In this document: positions 45,861 to 54,809 of the stretch, piece after piece | Position numbering within the stretch: position 1 is the first letter of the stretch | Layout of the letters: every line of letters begins with the position of its first letter | NCBI RefSeq assembly: GCF_900476375.1 | Contig: NZ_UPPP01000075.1 | Location: 1 to 64,000 of the forward strand | Length of the DNA: 64,000 nucleotides | Source: Allolucifera butyrica | GTDB lineage: Bacteria > Bacillota > Negativicutes > Sporomusales > UPPP01 | Direction: 5' to 3' | Program-made: the position numbers and the translations under genes | The notes under the pieces: generated by a model | Told to the model about the DNA's origin: nothing | The model's database searches: none | The model's input: only the letters and a program-made list of their open reading frames with translations

Positions 45861-46514
45861 ATGTTTGTTGATAAACGGATGACTCCCAATCCTGTCACTA
45901 TCACTCCAACGACTACCGTGGCAGATGCGATGGATTTGATGCGTAACAATAAAATTCGCCGCCTGCCGGTAATTGACCACGGTAATTTGGTGGGAATTAT
46001 TACAGACCGGGATTTACGGGAAGTATCGCCATCACCGGCGACCACTCTTTCGATCTTTGAACTGAATTATTTGTTGGCCAAAATGCAGATTAAAGACATT
46101 ATGAAGAAGCATGTTATTACCATTACTGCGGATGCCACCATCGAGGAAGCGGCACTGTCCATGTACAATAACCGTATTGGCGGTCTGGTCGTTGTGGACG
46201 GCAATGGTAAAGTAGCGGGAGTCATTACCGAAACGGACCTTTTTAAAAGTTTTGTTGATGTCATGGGTTTACCGGAAGGAAAAACCCGGATTACCATTGA
46301 TGTTTCCGATAAGATCGGCGTTATTCATGAAGTTACGGGTATTTTTAAGGATCTGGGTATTAATATCGGCAGTTTGGTAAGTTACCGTCTGCCCAATGGG
46401 ACAGAAACGAAATACGAATTAGTGATCCGGGCCGACGTTAGCGATGTGGATATCTTAACCCAAAAATTGAATGCTGCCGGATATCCGGTATTACATATTG
46501 TTCAAATCGGATAA
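45861..46514 (+). CDS. CBS-pair and ACT domain protein (AcuB-like)
   Basis: A 217-residue cytoplasmic protein with two CBS repeats (about 1-65 and 75-135; MTPNPVTITPTTTVADAMDLM and MKKHVITITADATIEEAALSMYNNRIGGLVVV) and a C-terminal ACT domain (about 145-217; IDVSDKIGVIHEVTGIFKDLGINIGSLV). Such proteins sense adenine nucleotides and amino acids. Lying 78 bases after livF with its own AGGAG site, it may connect amino-acid uptake with energy state; that is inference. Confidence 0.85.
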   Translation: MFVDKRMTPNPVTITPTTTVADAMDLMRNNKIRRLPVIDHGNLVGIITDRDLREVSPSPATTLSIFELNYLLAKMQIKDIMKKHVITITADATIEEAALSMYNNRIGGLVVVDGNGKVAGVITETDLFKSFVDVMGLPEGKTRITIDVSDKIGVIHEVTGIFKDLGINIGSLVSYRLPNGTETKYELVIRADVSDVDILTQKLNAAGYPVLHIVQIG

Positions 46515-46546
46515 GGCAGACACTTTTTTGTTCGTTGGGAATATGT

Positions 46547-46640
46547 TATAATAGTTGGGAACAGGCAACCGGTGCAAGCCGGGGTAGCCGGGCGGGATGC
46601 AGCAGTAAACCTGCGGGACCTTGATGGACCGCAGGTTTAT
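46547..46640 (+). ncRNA. Structured leader of the cation efflux gene, candidate NiCo riboswitch
   Basis: An extended -10 box (TGTTATAAT, ending 46552) is followed by GGGAACAGGCAACCGG, a CCGG/CCGG hairpin, a GGGGTAGCCGGG segment and GATGCAGCAG. A perfect 11-bp hairpin (46606-46616 with 46629-46639) then precedes a short T-rich run. The arrangement (compact G-rich junction, then hairpin, then a cation diffusion facilitator gene) fits the NiCo (czcD) riboswitch. I recall the consensus only roughly, so the class is uncertain; a structured leader is well supported. Confidence 0.55.
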
Positions 46641-46718
46641 TATTTCAATTGGCAGAAAGCCTATTGCCGGAGGCCTTTGCCGTATATTCGGCACTATTTT
46701 CAGGGAGGTCGAAGTTTC

Positions 46719-47648
46719 TTGGAGCAGGCTAAGAATAAATTAAAACAGAGTGCCGCTCGTCTCTCGGTAGTGTCCAATATTATGTTGGTTATTGGAAAAT
46801 TGGGGGTAGGTCTTTTTACCGGAGCTGTAAGCATTGTTTCAGAAGCGGCTCATTCAGGAGTAGACCTCATTGCGGCTCTTGTTGCTTTTTACGCCGTTCG
46901 CAAATCCGGTAAACCGCCGGACGAAGACCATGCTTACGGGCATGGTAAAGTGGAGAATTTGTCCGGGGCGGCGGAAGCCCTCTTGATTTTAGGGGCTGCC
47001 GTTTGGATTGTATATGAGGCGATAGGGAAGCTGGCCGCAGCCCGTCAGCCGGAGTTTATTGAATATGGTATTGCGATTATGCTGGTATCGGCCATAGTAA
47101 ACTATTTTGTATCGAAGCATCTGTATAAAGTAGCCCGGCAAACGGGTTCGCATGCGCTGGAAGCCGACGCGCTGCATTTGCGGACCGACATATGGACCTC
47201 GGCCGGGGTGTTTGCCGGATTGCTGTTAATCCGGATAACCGGATTGTATTGGCTGGACCCGGCGATTGCCATTATTGTCGCCGGAGTGGTATTCAAAGCC
47301 GGCTATGAAATGACCAAAAAAAGTGTTTATGAATTGACCGATATCAGCCTGCCGGAGGAAGAAGAACAAATTATCCGGGAAATTTTAAAGAATCAGCCGG
47401 AAGTGATTACCTTTCACCAGCTGCGTACGCGCCGGTCAGGCAGCTACCGCCTCGTTGACATGCATTTAATTTTGAGTAAGCACATGCATCTCGATAAAGC
47501 CCATGACATTTGTGATAAAATTGAAGAAGCAATTAAGGCCCGTTTGGGACTTTGTGACGTAGTGATTCACCTGGAGCCGTGCGACCATCAGGAAGGCCTT
47601 GGCACGTGTCCCTTGTTACCGCCCCAGGAGAAACGGACGGATAAATGA
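46719..47648 (+). CDS. Cation diffusion facilitator (CDF) metal efflux protein
   Basis: About 309 residues with six predicted helices and a C-terminal cytoplasmic domain. Metal-site motifs are HSGVD in helix 2, HAYGHGKVEN after it, and ADALHLRTD in helix 5. A Cys/His-containing tail ends the protein. The TTG at 46719, ten bases after AGGGAGG, is the right start; the open frame upstream runs through the structured leader and has no family likeness. The metal is not evident from motifs; the leader suggests nickel or cobalt. Confidence 0.88.
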   Translation: MEQAKNKLKQSAARLSVVSNIMLVIGKLGVGLFTGAVSIVSEAAHSGVDLIAALVAFYAVRKSGKPPDEDHAYGHGKVENLSGAAEALLILGAAVWIVYEAIGKLAAARQPEFIEYGIAIMLVSAIVNYFVSKHLYKVARQTGSHALEADALHLRTDIWTSAGVFAGLLLIRITGLYWLDPAIAIIVAGVVFKAGYEMTKKSVYELTDISLPEEEEQIIREILKNQPEVITFHQLRTRRSGSYRLVDMHLILSKHMHLDKAHDICDKIEEAIKARLGLCDVVIHLEPCDHQEGLGTCPLLPPQEKRTDK

Positions 47649-47676
47649 TAAATACTGAGCCCTTCCCCATGGAACG

Positions 47677-47702
47677 AAAGACCGCGTTAGCGGTCTTTTT
47701 TA
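47677..47702. terminator. Bidirectional terminator
   Basis: The stem AAAGACCGC/GCGGTCTTT (47677-47685 with 47690-47698) and GTTA loop is followed by T on the plus strand and preceded by A. It lies between the convergent CDF gene and the orphan gene. Confidence 0.9.
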
Positions 47703-48449
47703 TAGCTCTTGACGGGGGTCCCGGTATGTAATTTTAATCTGTTGGCCCGTTGGGCCTGAGGGCCCCGGTTGAGCCGATTGGGGCGGAAGTTTTACAGGAC
47801 GGGGCGGTGACGGCTGGGATTCCTGGGTTGTCTTCGGAGGAACCGGCGGGTCTGAATTCACTTCGGCTTCTGCCGGCGGGCCTGTAACCGGCTCCGGATC
47901 CGTCCGGGACAATTCCAATTCCGATTCGACCTCGGTTTCTCCCGGCTCCGCCGATGGCGGAGCCGGAGCTGGTGCCGGTGTGGGCGGCGGAGGAGGTGTA
48001 TAGGTAAAATGATGACCTTGTTCCGGCGGGCAGTTGCCGCCTAAGGGTGAATTGAAACAGGAACAGTCAAGGCCGGAAAGGCCGAGAGCGCGACGCAGCG
48101 CTTCCAGTTCAACAATTTGTTCCGCTGTGTGATGGGGTGTGTCGAGGGCGTCGGAGCGGTTAAGCAGCAACCGGAAAAGATCGATCGGTGCACAGGAAAG
48201 ACCAAGAAATTCCGTGCTATAGGTAATTTTACAACATAATAATTCCAGAAAAATATCAATCAGGGTACCGCAACGGTCGAAACGGGTAATGGACCGTTGA
48301 AAAATTTCCTCTGAAACGCCGGGAATGCGATGGATTTCTTCCGCCGCACCTACCAGCAGCCGGTACGAGGAAACGAGAGAAGAAAAATTAGGGACGACTG
48401 CGTTGATATCCGCCAATATGGTAGTAATAATTGGTTGCGGAGTAGCCAT
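47700..48449 (-). CDS. Orphan Cys-rich protein with proline-rich tail
   Basis: I do not recognise this 249-residue protein. Residues 1-145 look helical and hold seven cysteines (60, 72, 73, 86, 129, 131, 140). Residues 150-235 are low-complexity, rich in Pro, Glu, Ala and Ser, starting with a run of prolines and ending with a short collagen-like GPSGPTG. No signal peptide is evident. GAGGTGG precedes the ATG. It stands alone on the minus strand with its own terminator. A surface or spore-layer protein is conceivable from composition only. Confidence 0.7.
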   Translation of the reverse strand: MATPQPIITTILADINAVVPNFSSLVSSYRLLVGAAEEIHRIPGVSEEIFQRSITRFDRCGTLIDIFLELLCCKITYSTEFLGLSCAPIDLFRLLLNRSDALDTPHHTAEQIVELEALRRALGLSGLDCSCFNSPLGGNCPPEQGHHFTYTPPPPPTPAPAPAPPSAEPGETEVESELELSRTDPEPVTGPPAEAEVNSDPPVPPKTTQESQPSPPRPVKLPPQSAQPGPSGPTGQQIKITYRDPRQEL

Positions 48450-48641
48450 CCGATAACCACCTCATCTTTCGTCCCTGAATGCCAAGACAGTAGTACCGCC
48501 CGGCTGTGTCACCAGTATATGCGGAATAGGCTAAAAGGGTGAAAATCCGGCCAGGAAAGAGGGTTTTGATGTATTAAGTATAATAATAGAATAGACGGTG
48601 TAAAATGTGAAAAACAGGGAGAACAGGGAGGGCTTGGTACG

Positions 48642-49667
48642 GTAAAGTTAACCCAATATGCAAAAAGCGGCGGTTGTGCTGCCAAGATGGGGCCGGGAGC
48701 GTTGACGAAAGTGTTGCGCCAATTGCCGCAAATGAAAGATCCAAAGCTGATAGTTGGCATTGACACGTCCGATGATGCGGGCGTTTATAAATTAAATGAT
48801 GAAACCGCGCTAATTCAGACGGTTGATTTTTTTCCCCCCATTGTGGATGATCCTTATCAATTCGGACAAATTGCTGCTGCCAATAGTCTGAGCGATGTAT
48901 ACGCCATGGGCGGCAGGCCGGTTACGGCGATGAATCTTGTGGCGTTTCCAGTCTGTCGCCTGCCCGGTGAAGTGCTATTGGAAATTTTACGGGGCGGACA
49001 GGCCAAGGTGATGGAGGCCGGGGCGGTAATTGCCGGCGGACATACCATTGAGGACAGTGAACCAAAATATGGATTGAGTGTTACAGGCCTCGTCCATCCG
49101 GACAAGGTTTGGACCAATGCCGGCGCCCGGGAGGGCGATGGCTTGATTCTTACCAAAGCAATTGGTACGGGAGTGCTGACAACTGCGGCCCGGGCGGATA
49201 TGTTTGCGGAAGGAGTCACGGCAGCCGTGGAAAGCATGAAAACGTTAAACCGGAAAGCGGCCGAAATTTTACAGTCTTTTACGGTCCATGCCTGTACGGA
49301 CGTAACCGGTTTTAGTTTAATGGGCCATATGCATGAAATGGCTATGGCCAGCGGTCTGGCGGCAGAGGTCGATTCCCAGGCACTGCCATTTCTGACGGAG
49401 GCAAGGGATGCGGCGTCTATGGGACTGATTCCGGCCGGAGCGTATCGTAACCGGGAACATTTTGCAATGGTCAACATCAACAGCGAAGTACCGGAGAATG
49501 TAATTGATTTATGCTTTGACCCGCAGACCTCGGGGGGACTTTTGGCAAGCTTGCCACAGCAGGAGATTGCCGCTGCCTTGGATGCACTGCAACAGGCGGG
49601 AGTCACGGCGGCTTCCTGCATAGGACGGATGAAAACTGCGGGAAGAGGTGAAATTCATGTCTATTAA
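48642..49667 (+). CDS. selD: Selenide, water dikinase
   Basis: SelD makes selenophosphate for selenocysteine and selenouridine synthesis. The family start, KLTQYAKSGGCAAKMGPG, is readable in frame from 48642 and holds the catalytic Cys and Lys; both lie before the first ATG (48687). GIDTSDDAGVYKL, the ATP-grasping DVYAMGG region and CTDVTGFSLMGH are intact. No ATG, GTG or TTG lies in frame upstream, although GGGAGGG sits at 48626-48632. The true start is therefore unclear: a rare start codon, a frameshift or a sequence error. The catalytic position is Cys, not selenocysteine. Confidence 0.88.
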   Translation, partial: VKLTQYAKSGGCAAKMGPGALTKVLRQLPQMKDPKLIVGIDTSDDAGVYKLNDETALIQTVDFFPPIVDDPYQFGQIAAANSLSDVYAMGGRPVTAMNLVAFPVCRLPGEVLLEILRGGQAKVMEAGAVIAGGHTIEDSEPKYGLSVTGLVHPDKVWTNAGAREGDGLILTKAIGTGVLTTAARADMFAEGVTAAVESMKTLNRKAAEILQSFTVHACTDVTGFSLMGHMHEMAMASGLAAEVDSQALPFLTEARDAASMGLIPAGAYRNREHFAMVNINSEVPENVIDLCFDPQTSGGLLASLPQQEIAAALDALQQAGVTAASCIGRMKTAGRGEIHVY

Positions 49668-50253
49668 TGTGGACGCGAGGGGATTGGCTTGCCCCCAACC
49701 GGTCATAGCGACTAAGAAAGCGCTGGAGAACATTACCGACGGGCTGCTGGTTATCCTTGTTGATAATGCGGCTGCCAAAGAAAATGTCAGTAAATTTGCG
49801 ATTGCCAATGGATGCAGCGTTGATGCGGTGGAAAAGGACGGCATTTATACCATAAAAATAATCAAAGGCAAAGGAGAAAGGATAGCTGAAGCGCCGGCAC
49901 CGCAATTTTCCAAAGACAAACTGGTTTATTTTGTCGGTCATAATACCTTAGGCCATGGCAGCAGTGAATTAGGAAATGTATTAATCAAATCCTTTTTTTA
50001 TACATTAACGGAAAAGGAACCACTTCCTTCCACCATAATATTTGCTAATTCCGGGGTATTTTTAACCAGCGAGGGCTCACCGGTACTGGTGCATCTAACG
50101 CAACTGGCGGAGCGCGGGGTTGAAATTCTGTCCTGTGGAACCTGTCTTGATTACTATCATCTAAAAAATCATTTGCAGGTTGGGACAGTGACGAATATGT
50201 ACAACATTTTGGAGCAAATCGCTAACCCGGCGGTTAAGACGATAACATTATAA
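49657..50253 (+). CDS. yedF: Selenium metabolism protein YedF
   Basis: A 198-residue fusion of an N-terminal TusA/SirA domain (VDARGLACPQPVIATKKAL) and a C-terminal DsrE-like domain (FVGHNTLGHGSSELGNVLIKSFF, ILSCGTCLDYY). This is the form linked to selenium metabolism next to selD. The ATG at 49657 lies inside the selD end, behind AAGAGG. The CPxP cysteine suggests sulfur or selenium carriage; its exact role is not settled. Confidence 0.9.
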   Translation: MSINVDARGLACPQPVIATKKALENITDGLLVILVDNAAAKENVSKFAIANGCSVDAVEKDGIYTIKIIKGKGERIAEAPAPQFSKDKLVYFVGHNTLGHGSSELGNVLIKSFFYTLTEKEPLPSTIIFANSGVFLTSEGSPVLVHLTQLAERGVEILSCGTCLDYYHLKNHLQVGTVTNMYNILEQIANPAVKTITL

Positions 50254-50283
50254 TTTGGAGTACCGGCAGGTGAGGTGATTTGG

Positions 50284-50556
50284 TTGTATGCCGAATATAA
50301 CCGTTTATTGACATTCGATTCGGTTCACCAGGCTATCAAAGCCGAGCAGTTGTTGATTCAAACCGGGTGTGATGTTATGGTTATTCCCACGCCGCGGGAA
50401 ATTGATGTAAGCTGCGGTCAGTGCCTGTTGTTTTCCTCAGCCGACGAATCTCGAATCCGGAAAGCCATAGAAAAAGGACAGGTGCGCTGGTCAAAATTGT
50501 TTCGCCGGGACGGTAATAACCGGGTATATGAATTATTGGCTGACTATGAAGGATGA
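50284..50556 (+). CDS. DUF3343 selenium-associated small protein
   Basis: A protein of about 90 residues in the DUF3343 family, which typically accompanies yedF and selD. LLTFDSVHQAIKAEQLLIQTG and the SCGQCLLFS motif are characteristic. I prefer the TTG at 50284, eight bases after GAGG; a GTG at 50275 abuts the site. It probably binds a thiol-linked substrate; the function is unknown. Confidence 0.82.
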   Translation: MYAEYNRLLTFDSVHQAIKAEQLLIQTGCDVMVIPTPREIDVSCGQCLLFSSADESRIRKAIEKGQVRWSKLFRRDGNNRVYELLADYEG

Positions 50557-50644
50557 TTTAAGGTTGACGGATAGCGATTTCGAAGGGAAGTTCCCATGGA
50601 CCAATAGTAGATGAATTCTCATTATTAAGATGGGCGGGAGAAAA

Positions 50645-50848
50645 ATGATAATCATTCCTTATCACATCGGCGATGTTGTAAAAATGAAAAAACTGCATCC
50701 TTGCGGTTCGGACCGGTGGATTATTACCCGGACGGGCATAGATTTTGGCCTCAAATGTCTGGGGTGCGGGCGGCAGGTCATGATTCCCCGCGTCAAATTT
50801 GAGAAGGCTGTCAAAGCCATTTTGGAAAAGGTGCCACAAGGGGAATAA
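50645..50848 (+). CDS. DUF951 family protein
   Basis: A 67-residue DUF951 protein (YyzM-like) starts MIIIPYHIGDVVKMKKLHPCGS and has a second Cys pair in LKCLGCGRQVMIPRVKFEK. The four cysteines may bind zinc. The gene precedes ychF as in many Firmicutes. GGGAG precedes the ATG. Confidence 0.85.
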   Translation: MIIIPYHIGDVVKMKKLHPCGSDRWIITRTGIDFGLKCLGCGRQVMIPRVKFEKAVKAILEKVPQGE

Positions 50849-50859
50849 TGCCGCTGAGA

Positions 50860-50900
50860 CCTGCGCCACGAGCCGCAAGACTGCGTTAGAGGTTTTTCTT
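50860..50900. repeat. Short dispersed hairpin repeat, copy 2
   Basis: CCTGCGCCACGAGCCGCAAG matches copy 1 (32963) at 18 of 20 bases, followed by a diverged hairpin half. It sits directly after the DUF951 stop. Confidence 0.5.
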
Positions 50901-50910
50901 AGCGGAACTA

Positions 50911-50939
50911 TTGAATTTGAAAACCGGATATTCTACAAT
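50911..50939 (+). promoter_or_regulatory. Probable promoter of ychF
   Basis: TTGAAT (50911-50916) and TACAAT (50934-50939) are 17 bases apart, 36 bases before the ychF start. Confidence 0.5.
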
Positions 50940-50974
50940 AAATAAGATTATATAATATAAGGTGGAATTCATTT

Positions 50975-52081
50975 ATGAGCACAAGCTTGGAAGTGGGAAT
51001 TGTCGGATTGCCCAATGTCGGCAAAAGTACACTGTTTAACGCAATTACCAAGGCTGGAGCCGAAGCGGCCAACTATCCTTTCTGTACAATTGAACCCAAT
51101 GTCGGCGTTGTGGAAGTGCCGGATGAGCGTCTGGAAAAATTGGCGGTTATGTATAAACCCAAAAAAGTGACTCCCACTGCCATGCGGTTTGTGGATATAG
51201 CCGGCTTAGTAAAAGGAGCTTCCAAAGGAGAAGGTCTGGGCAATAAATTCTTGGCTCATATCCGTCAGGTAGATGCTGTGGCCCAAGTTGTGCGGTGTTT
51301 TGCCGACGACAATATTACCCATGTTGAAGGCGGACTGGATCCGTTGCGGGATATTGAAATTATCAACACGGAATTATGTCTGGCCGATATTGAGACCGTA
51401 GAAAAACGACTGGAACGGTTGCAGAAAATGATCAAGGGTGGTGACAAGAAAGCTCAGGTGGAGATGGACCTGCTTGTCACTGTGAAAGCGGCGCTGGAAG
51501 AAGCCGTTCCGGCCCGGCGGGTTATTGATACCGAGGAAAAAGCGGCGTTGGTGAGGGAACTTAACTTATTGACGGTAAAACCGGTCCTTTTTGTTGCGAA
51601 TATCAGTGAGGCGGAAGTAGCGGATCCCTTGGACAATCCCTATGTCCAGAAGGTCTGCAGTTATGCGGCGGAAGAAAAGGCGGCCGTGATTGCGGTTTCG
51701 GCTAAACTGGAATCGGAAATCGCCGAATTGCCGTCCGAAGAAGCCAAGGAATTTTTGGCGGAAATGGGTTTGCAGGAATCCGGTTTGGATCAACTGATCA
51801 AAGCCAGCTTCAAACTACTGGGACTGATTACATTTTTAACCGCCGGTGAACCGGAAGTACGGGCCTGGACCATTAAAAAAGGCACAAAAGCCCCCCAGGC
51901 AGCGGGCAAAATTCATTCCGACATCGAACGGGGTTTTATCCGGGCGGAAATAGTATCTTTTGATGAACTGATGGCCGTAGGCAGCTATTCGCTGGCTAAA
52001 GAAAAGGGAATGGTTCGTCTGGAAGGCAAGGAGTACGTCATGGAAGACGGTGACGTGACTTATTTTCGGTTTAATGTCTAA
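50975..52081 (+). CDS. ychF: Redox-regulated ATPase YchF/OLA1
   Basis: A 368-residue Obg-related ATPase. [32 protein letters not shown] is the YchF P-loop signature, and the NxxE-type NISE replaces NKxD as usual for the ATP-preferring branch. The C-terminal TGS domain is complete ([33 protein letters not shown]). It binds ribosomes. AAGGTGG precedes the ATG. Confidence 0.96.
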   Translation: MSTSLEVGIVGLPNVGKSTLFNAITKAGAEAANYPFCTIEPNVGVVEVPDERLEKLAVMYKPKKVTPTAMRFVDIAGLVKGASKGEGLGNKFLAHIRQVDAVAQVVRCFADDNITHVEGGLDPLRDIEIINTELCLADIETVEKRLERLQKMIKGGDKKAQVEMDLLVTVKAALEEAVPARRVIDTEEKAALVRELNLLTVKPVLFVANISEAEVADPLDNPYVQKVCSYAAEEKAAVIAVSAKLESEIAELPSEEAKEFLAEMGLQESGLDQLIKASFKLLGLITFLTAGEPEVRAWTIKKGTKAPQAAGKIHSDIERGFIRAEIVSFDELMAVGSYSLAKEKGMVRLEGKEYVMEDGDVTYFRFNV

Positions 52082-52098
52082 AAATATAAAGGATAGAG

Positions 52099-52128
52099 TT
52101 GCACCTGCTTCATAAGTAGTGCTATAAT
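52099..52128 (+). promoter_or_regulatory. Promoter of rpsF-ssb-rpsR
   Basis: TTGCAC and TATAAT, 18 bases apart, start a leader of about 90 bases before rpsF. The leader can form an AGGTTT/AAACCT hairpin and a GCCCC/GGGGC hairpin (52181-52197). These may serve the autoregulation by S6:S18 known in other bacteria, but I could not identify the conserved motif. Confidence 0.7.
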
Positions 52129-52225
52129 ATATTAGTTAGGACAATCTAGAGGTTTTGAATTTTTGATTCCAAACCTTCCCTGCCCCTGTTGATGGGGCCA
52201 TTAGTCCAGAGGAGGAGGTGATTTC

Positions 52226-52510
52226 GTGAAAAAGTACGAAGTCATATTCATTGTCAAGCCGTTGGAAGAAGAGGCAACCAATGCGGTGATTGCCAAATTT
52301 GAGAATCTTATCAAATCCAATGGTGGAGACATGGAAAAGATTGATCGTTGGGGAAAACGGCGGTTAGCCTATGAAGTGAAAGACTTCATGGACGGTTATT
52401 ATTGCCTGTTCTTCTTTAGCGCCGAGCCCAAAGTTGTTTTTGAGCTGGAGCGGGTATTGAAGATTACCGACGAAATCTTGAAGTACATGATTGTTAAAGA
52501 AGACGAGTAA
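52226..52510 (+). CDS. rpsF: 30S ribosomal protein S6
   Basis: A 94-residue S6 begins [39 protein letters not shown] is conserved. The GTG start follows GAGGAGGTG. The rpsF-ssb-rpsR operon is standard. Confidence 0.97.
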   Translation: MKKYEVIFIVKPLEEEATNAVIAKFENLIKSNGGDMEKIDRWGKRRLAYEVKDFMDGYYCLFFFSAEPKVVFELERVLKITDEILKYMIVKEDE

Positions 52511-52574
52511 ACACGGGCGTGAACACGCACCGGCGTATTTTTTAGAATCAAAGTTTCTCAGGGGGAGTAGAACC

Positions 52575-52979
52575 ATGAATAAGGTGATACTGGTTGGCCG
52601 GCTTGCCCGGGATCCGGAAGTTCGATATACGCAAAACGGAAAAGCGGTAGCTTCTTTTGCGGTGGCGGTAAACCGCATTGGCGGTGGCCAGACGCCGGGC
52701 CAGAGAGATGCTGATTTTATTCCGATTGTCGCATGGGAAAAACTGGCCGAGGTTTGCGGCAATAACCTTACCAAGGGACAACGGGTACTTGTAGAGGGAC
52801 GGCTTCAACTCCGTTCTTATGAAACCAATGATGGGCAAAAACGTAATGTTGCGGAAGTAATAGCCCAGAATATAGAATTCCTGGAGCGAAAACCAGCCGC
52901 CGGTACGACTGGCAGTGGTTCCCATGATGCCGGTTCCTTTGGCAGTGAAGTCTTCCCTGAAGAAGAAATTCCATTTTAA
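52575..52979 (+). CDS. ssb: Single-stranded DNA-binding protein
   Basis: A 134-residue SSB: an OB fold begins MNKVILVGRLARDPEVRYTQNGK, a Gly/Ser-rich linker follows, and the acidic tip ends EEEIPF, which docks partner proteins. The ATG at 52575 follows GGGGGAG. It lies between rpsF and rpsR. Confidence 0.97.
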   Translation: MNKVILVGRLARDPEVRYTQNGKAVASFAVAVNRIGGGQTPGQRDADFIPIVAWEKLAEVCGNNLTKGQRVLVEGRLQLRSYETNDGQKRNVAEVIAQNIEFLERKPAAGTTGSGSHDAGSFGSEVFPEEEIPF

Positions 52980-52997
52980 AGGGAGGTTGACAGTACG

Positions 52998-53228
52998 GTG
53001 AAACGTGAAAAAGGCAGAAAGCCTAAGAAGAAGGTTTGCAGCTTCTGCGTTGATAAAGTAGAAGCGATCGACTATAAAGATATCCCTAAGCTCCGCCGGT
53101 ATACCACCGAGCGGGGGAAAATCCTGCCGCGCCGTATTTCCGGCAATTGCGCTAAGCATCAGCGGCAATTGACAGTGGCCATTAAACGGGCCCGTAATAT
53201 CGCATTACTGCCATTTACAGCAGAATAA
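52998..53228 (+). CDS. rpsR: 30S ribosomal protein S18
   Basis: A 76-residue basic S18 has [33 protein letters not shown]. An N-terminal CSFC pair with the later Cys suggests the zinc-binding form. The GTG follows GGGAGG. Confidence 0.97.
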   Translation: MKREKGRKPKKKVCSFCVDKVEAIDYKDIPKLRRYTTERGKILPRRISGNCAKHQRQLTVAIKRARNIALLPFTAE

Positions 53229-53230
53229 GA

Positions 53231-53265
53231 AAAAAGGATTTGGCACCACGCCAAATCCTTTTTAT
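53231..53265 (+). terminator. Terminator after rpsR
   Basis: A perfect 14-bp stem (53231-53244 with 53250-53263) has an ACCAC loop and a T-rich tail. Confidence 0.93.
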
Positions 53266-53352
53266 TTTATTTTTATCCGGCAGGGTATTTAGTGTCGAAT
53301 TGCGAACTTATTGTAAGAATAAAATCGGCTGCGAAGAGGATGGCGTTAGTCT

Positions 53353-54711
53353 ATGTCAATATATTTTTCGTTACGGACTAAATTATTCCTGGCCTTCTTC
53401 AGCTTTACGATTGTCATTACAGCGGGAATTGCCTATGTTCTATATGGGCACATTAAGCAGGACCATATAAGTTTTTTGCGGAATGACCTTAAACATATGG
53501 CGGCAATTGCCGCCTTGCAAGTGAACGGTGATATGCTGGAAAGACTTGCATCGCCGGCGGAGGAAACCTCCCCTGCATATCAGGAGATAAAACGGCAACT
53601 AGCGTTAATTGCTCTGCAGAATCCCGATATTAAATATATTTATACGCTGCGAAAAACAGATGTGGCGGGGATGTATTCTTTTATTGTGGATGCTGACCCG
53701 GATCAAACCAGCGTGGCTCATTTGGGCCAAATTTATGACGGCACAGCCCTGCCGGCAATGGCGGCAGCCTTTTCGGCTCCTGCCGCCGACCCCGATTTTA
53801 GTACCGATCAATGGGGAACCACCATATCGGGGTATGCACCGGTTTATAATTCCAGAGGACAAGTAGTGGGTATTGTCGGACTGGACATAACGGCTGATAC
53901 GGTACAGGCCCAATTCCATTCGTATGCACGCACACTGCTCTACGTTTTAGCGGTGGCCATATTCTTGATTCTGGCGGTCAGCATGATAATGGCCCATAAT
54001 TTCAGCAACCGAATTCGGAATTTACATCAAGCCGTAGGAGACATGAATGTGGGAAATCTGAATATTTCGCTTTTAGTCGAAGGCAGTGATGAAATTGATT
54101 GTCTTGCTGCCGAGATTAATGAACTGGCCGTTACACTGCACGGGGAGCGGGAGAATATGCTGTTTTCGGTCATTGCCGCTCTGGTACGGGCACTGGAAGC
54201 CAAAGACCCATATACATTCGGACATTCATCCGAGGTGGCGGAAATTGCTGTGCAGATTGCAGAAAAGATGAATTTGACAGAGCAGGAAATTTTTAAGATT
54301 AATGTGGCCGCTATTCTACATGATATTGGAAAAATTGGTATTTCCGATGTAATTCTTCACAAAACCGGCGGGCTAAATGAGACGGAATGGGAGCAAATTA
54401 AGCGTCATCCGGCCATTGGCTCTGCCATTATCCGGGGAATTCCCGCTTTGACGGATGTGACGCAAATGGTACTTCACCATCACGCACGCTGGGATGGCAA
54501 GGGCTATCCATATTCTCTGGCCGGCGAGGATATTCCGCTGGGAGCCCGTATTATTGCTGTGGCGGATAGTTTTCAGGCCATGATATCCGACCGTCCTTAC
54601 CGCAAAGGAAAATCAACAACCGAAGCACTTGACGAGATTCAGCGCTGCAGTGGCACTCAATTTGACCCGCGGGTTGCAGAATCGTTTCTGCGCCGGTCTG
54701 CTAATAAATAA
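53353..54711 (+). CDS. Membrane HD-GYP protein with extracytoplasmic sensor
   Basis: A 452-residue protein: transmembrane helix at 9-31, an extracellular sensor domain (about 35-195, Cache-like), a second helix (about 198-220), a HAMP region, and an HD-GYP domain (about 270-450). HDIGK and HHHARWDGKGYP carry the metal ligands and the GYP motif. HD-GYP enzymes degrade cyclic-di-GMP; the signal sensed is unknown. It has no obvious partner gene here. Confidence 0.9.
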   Translation: MSIYFSLRTKLFLAFFSFTIVITAGIAYVLYGHIKQDHISFLRNDLKHMAAIAALQVNGDMLERLASPAEETSPAYQEIKRQLALIALQNPDIKYIYTLRKTDVAGMYSFIVDADPDQTSVAHLGQIYDGTALPAMAAAFSAPAADPDFSTDQWGTTISGYAPVYNSRGQVVGIVGLDITADTVQAQFHSYARTLLYVLAVAIFLILAVSMIMAHNFSNRIRNLHQAVGDMNVGNLNISLLVEGSDEIDCLAAEINELAVTLHGERENMLFSVIAALVRALEAKDPYTFGHSSEVAEIAVQIAEKMNLTEQEIFKINVAAILHDIGKIGISDVILHKTGGLNETEWEQIKRHPAIGSAIIRGIPALTDVTQMVLHHHARWDGKGYPYSLAGEDIPLGARIIAVADSFQAMISDRPYRKGKSTTEALDEIQRCSGTQFDPRVAESFLRRSANK

Positions 54712-54809
54712 ACCCATTCGTGATGTATAGGGAGGAAACCACCTTTACCTGTTAGAATAATATAAAGATATACCCTGCAAAGCATCGTAGGTTCAAAGGA
54801 GGGTTGGTT

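Noticed and set aside
46572..46718. N-terminal extension of the CDF transporter
   Set aside because: The frame is open through the structured leader, but a strong ribosome site and TTG at 46719 match the family start, and the extension resembles no CDF protein.
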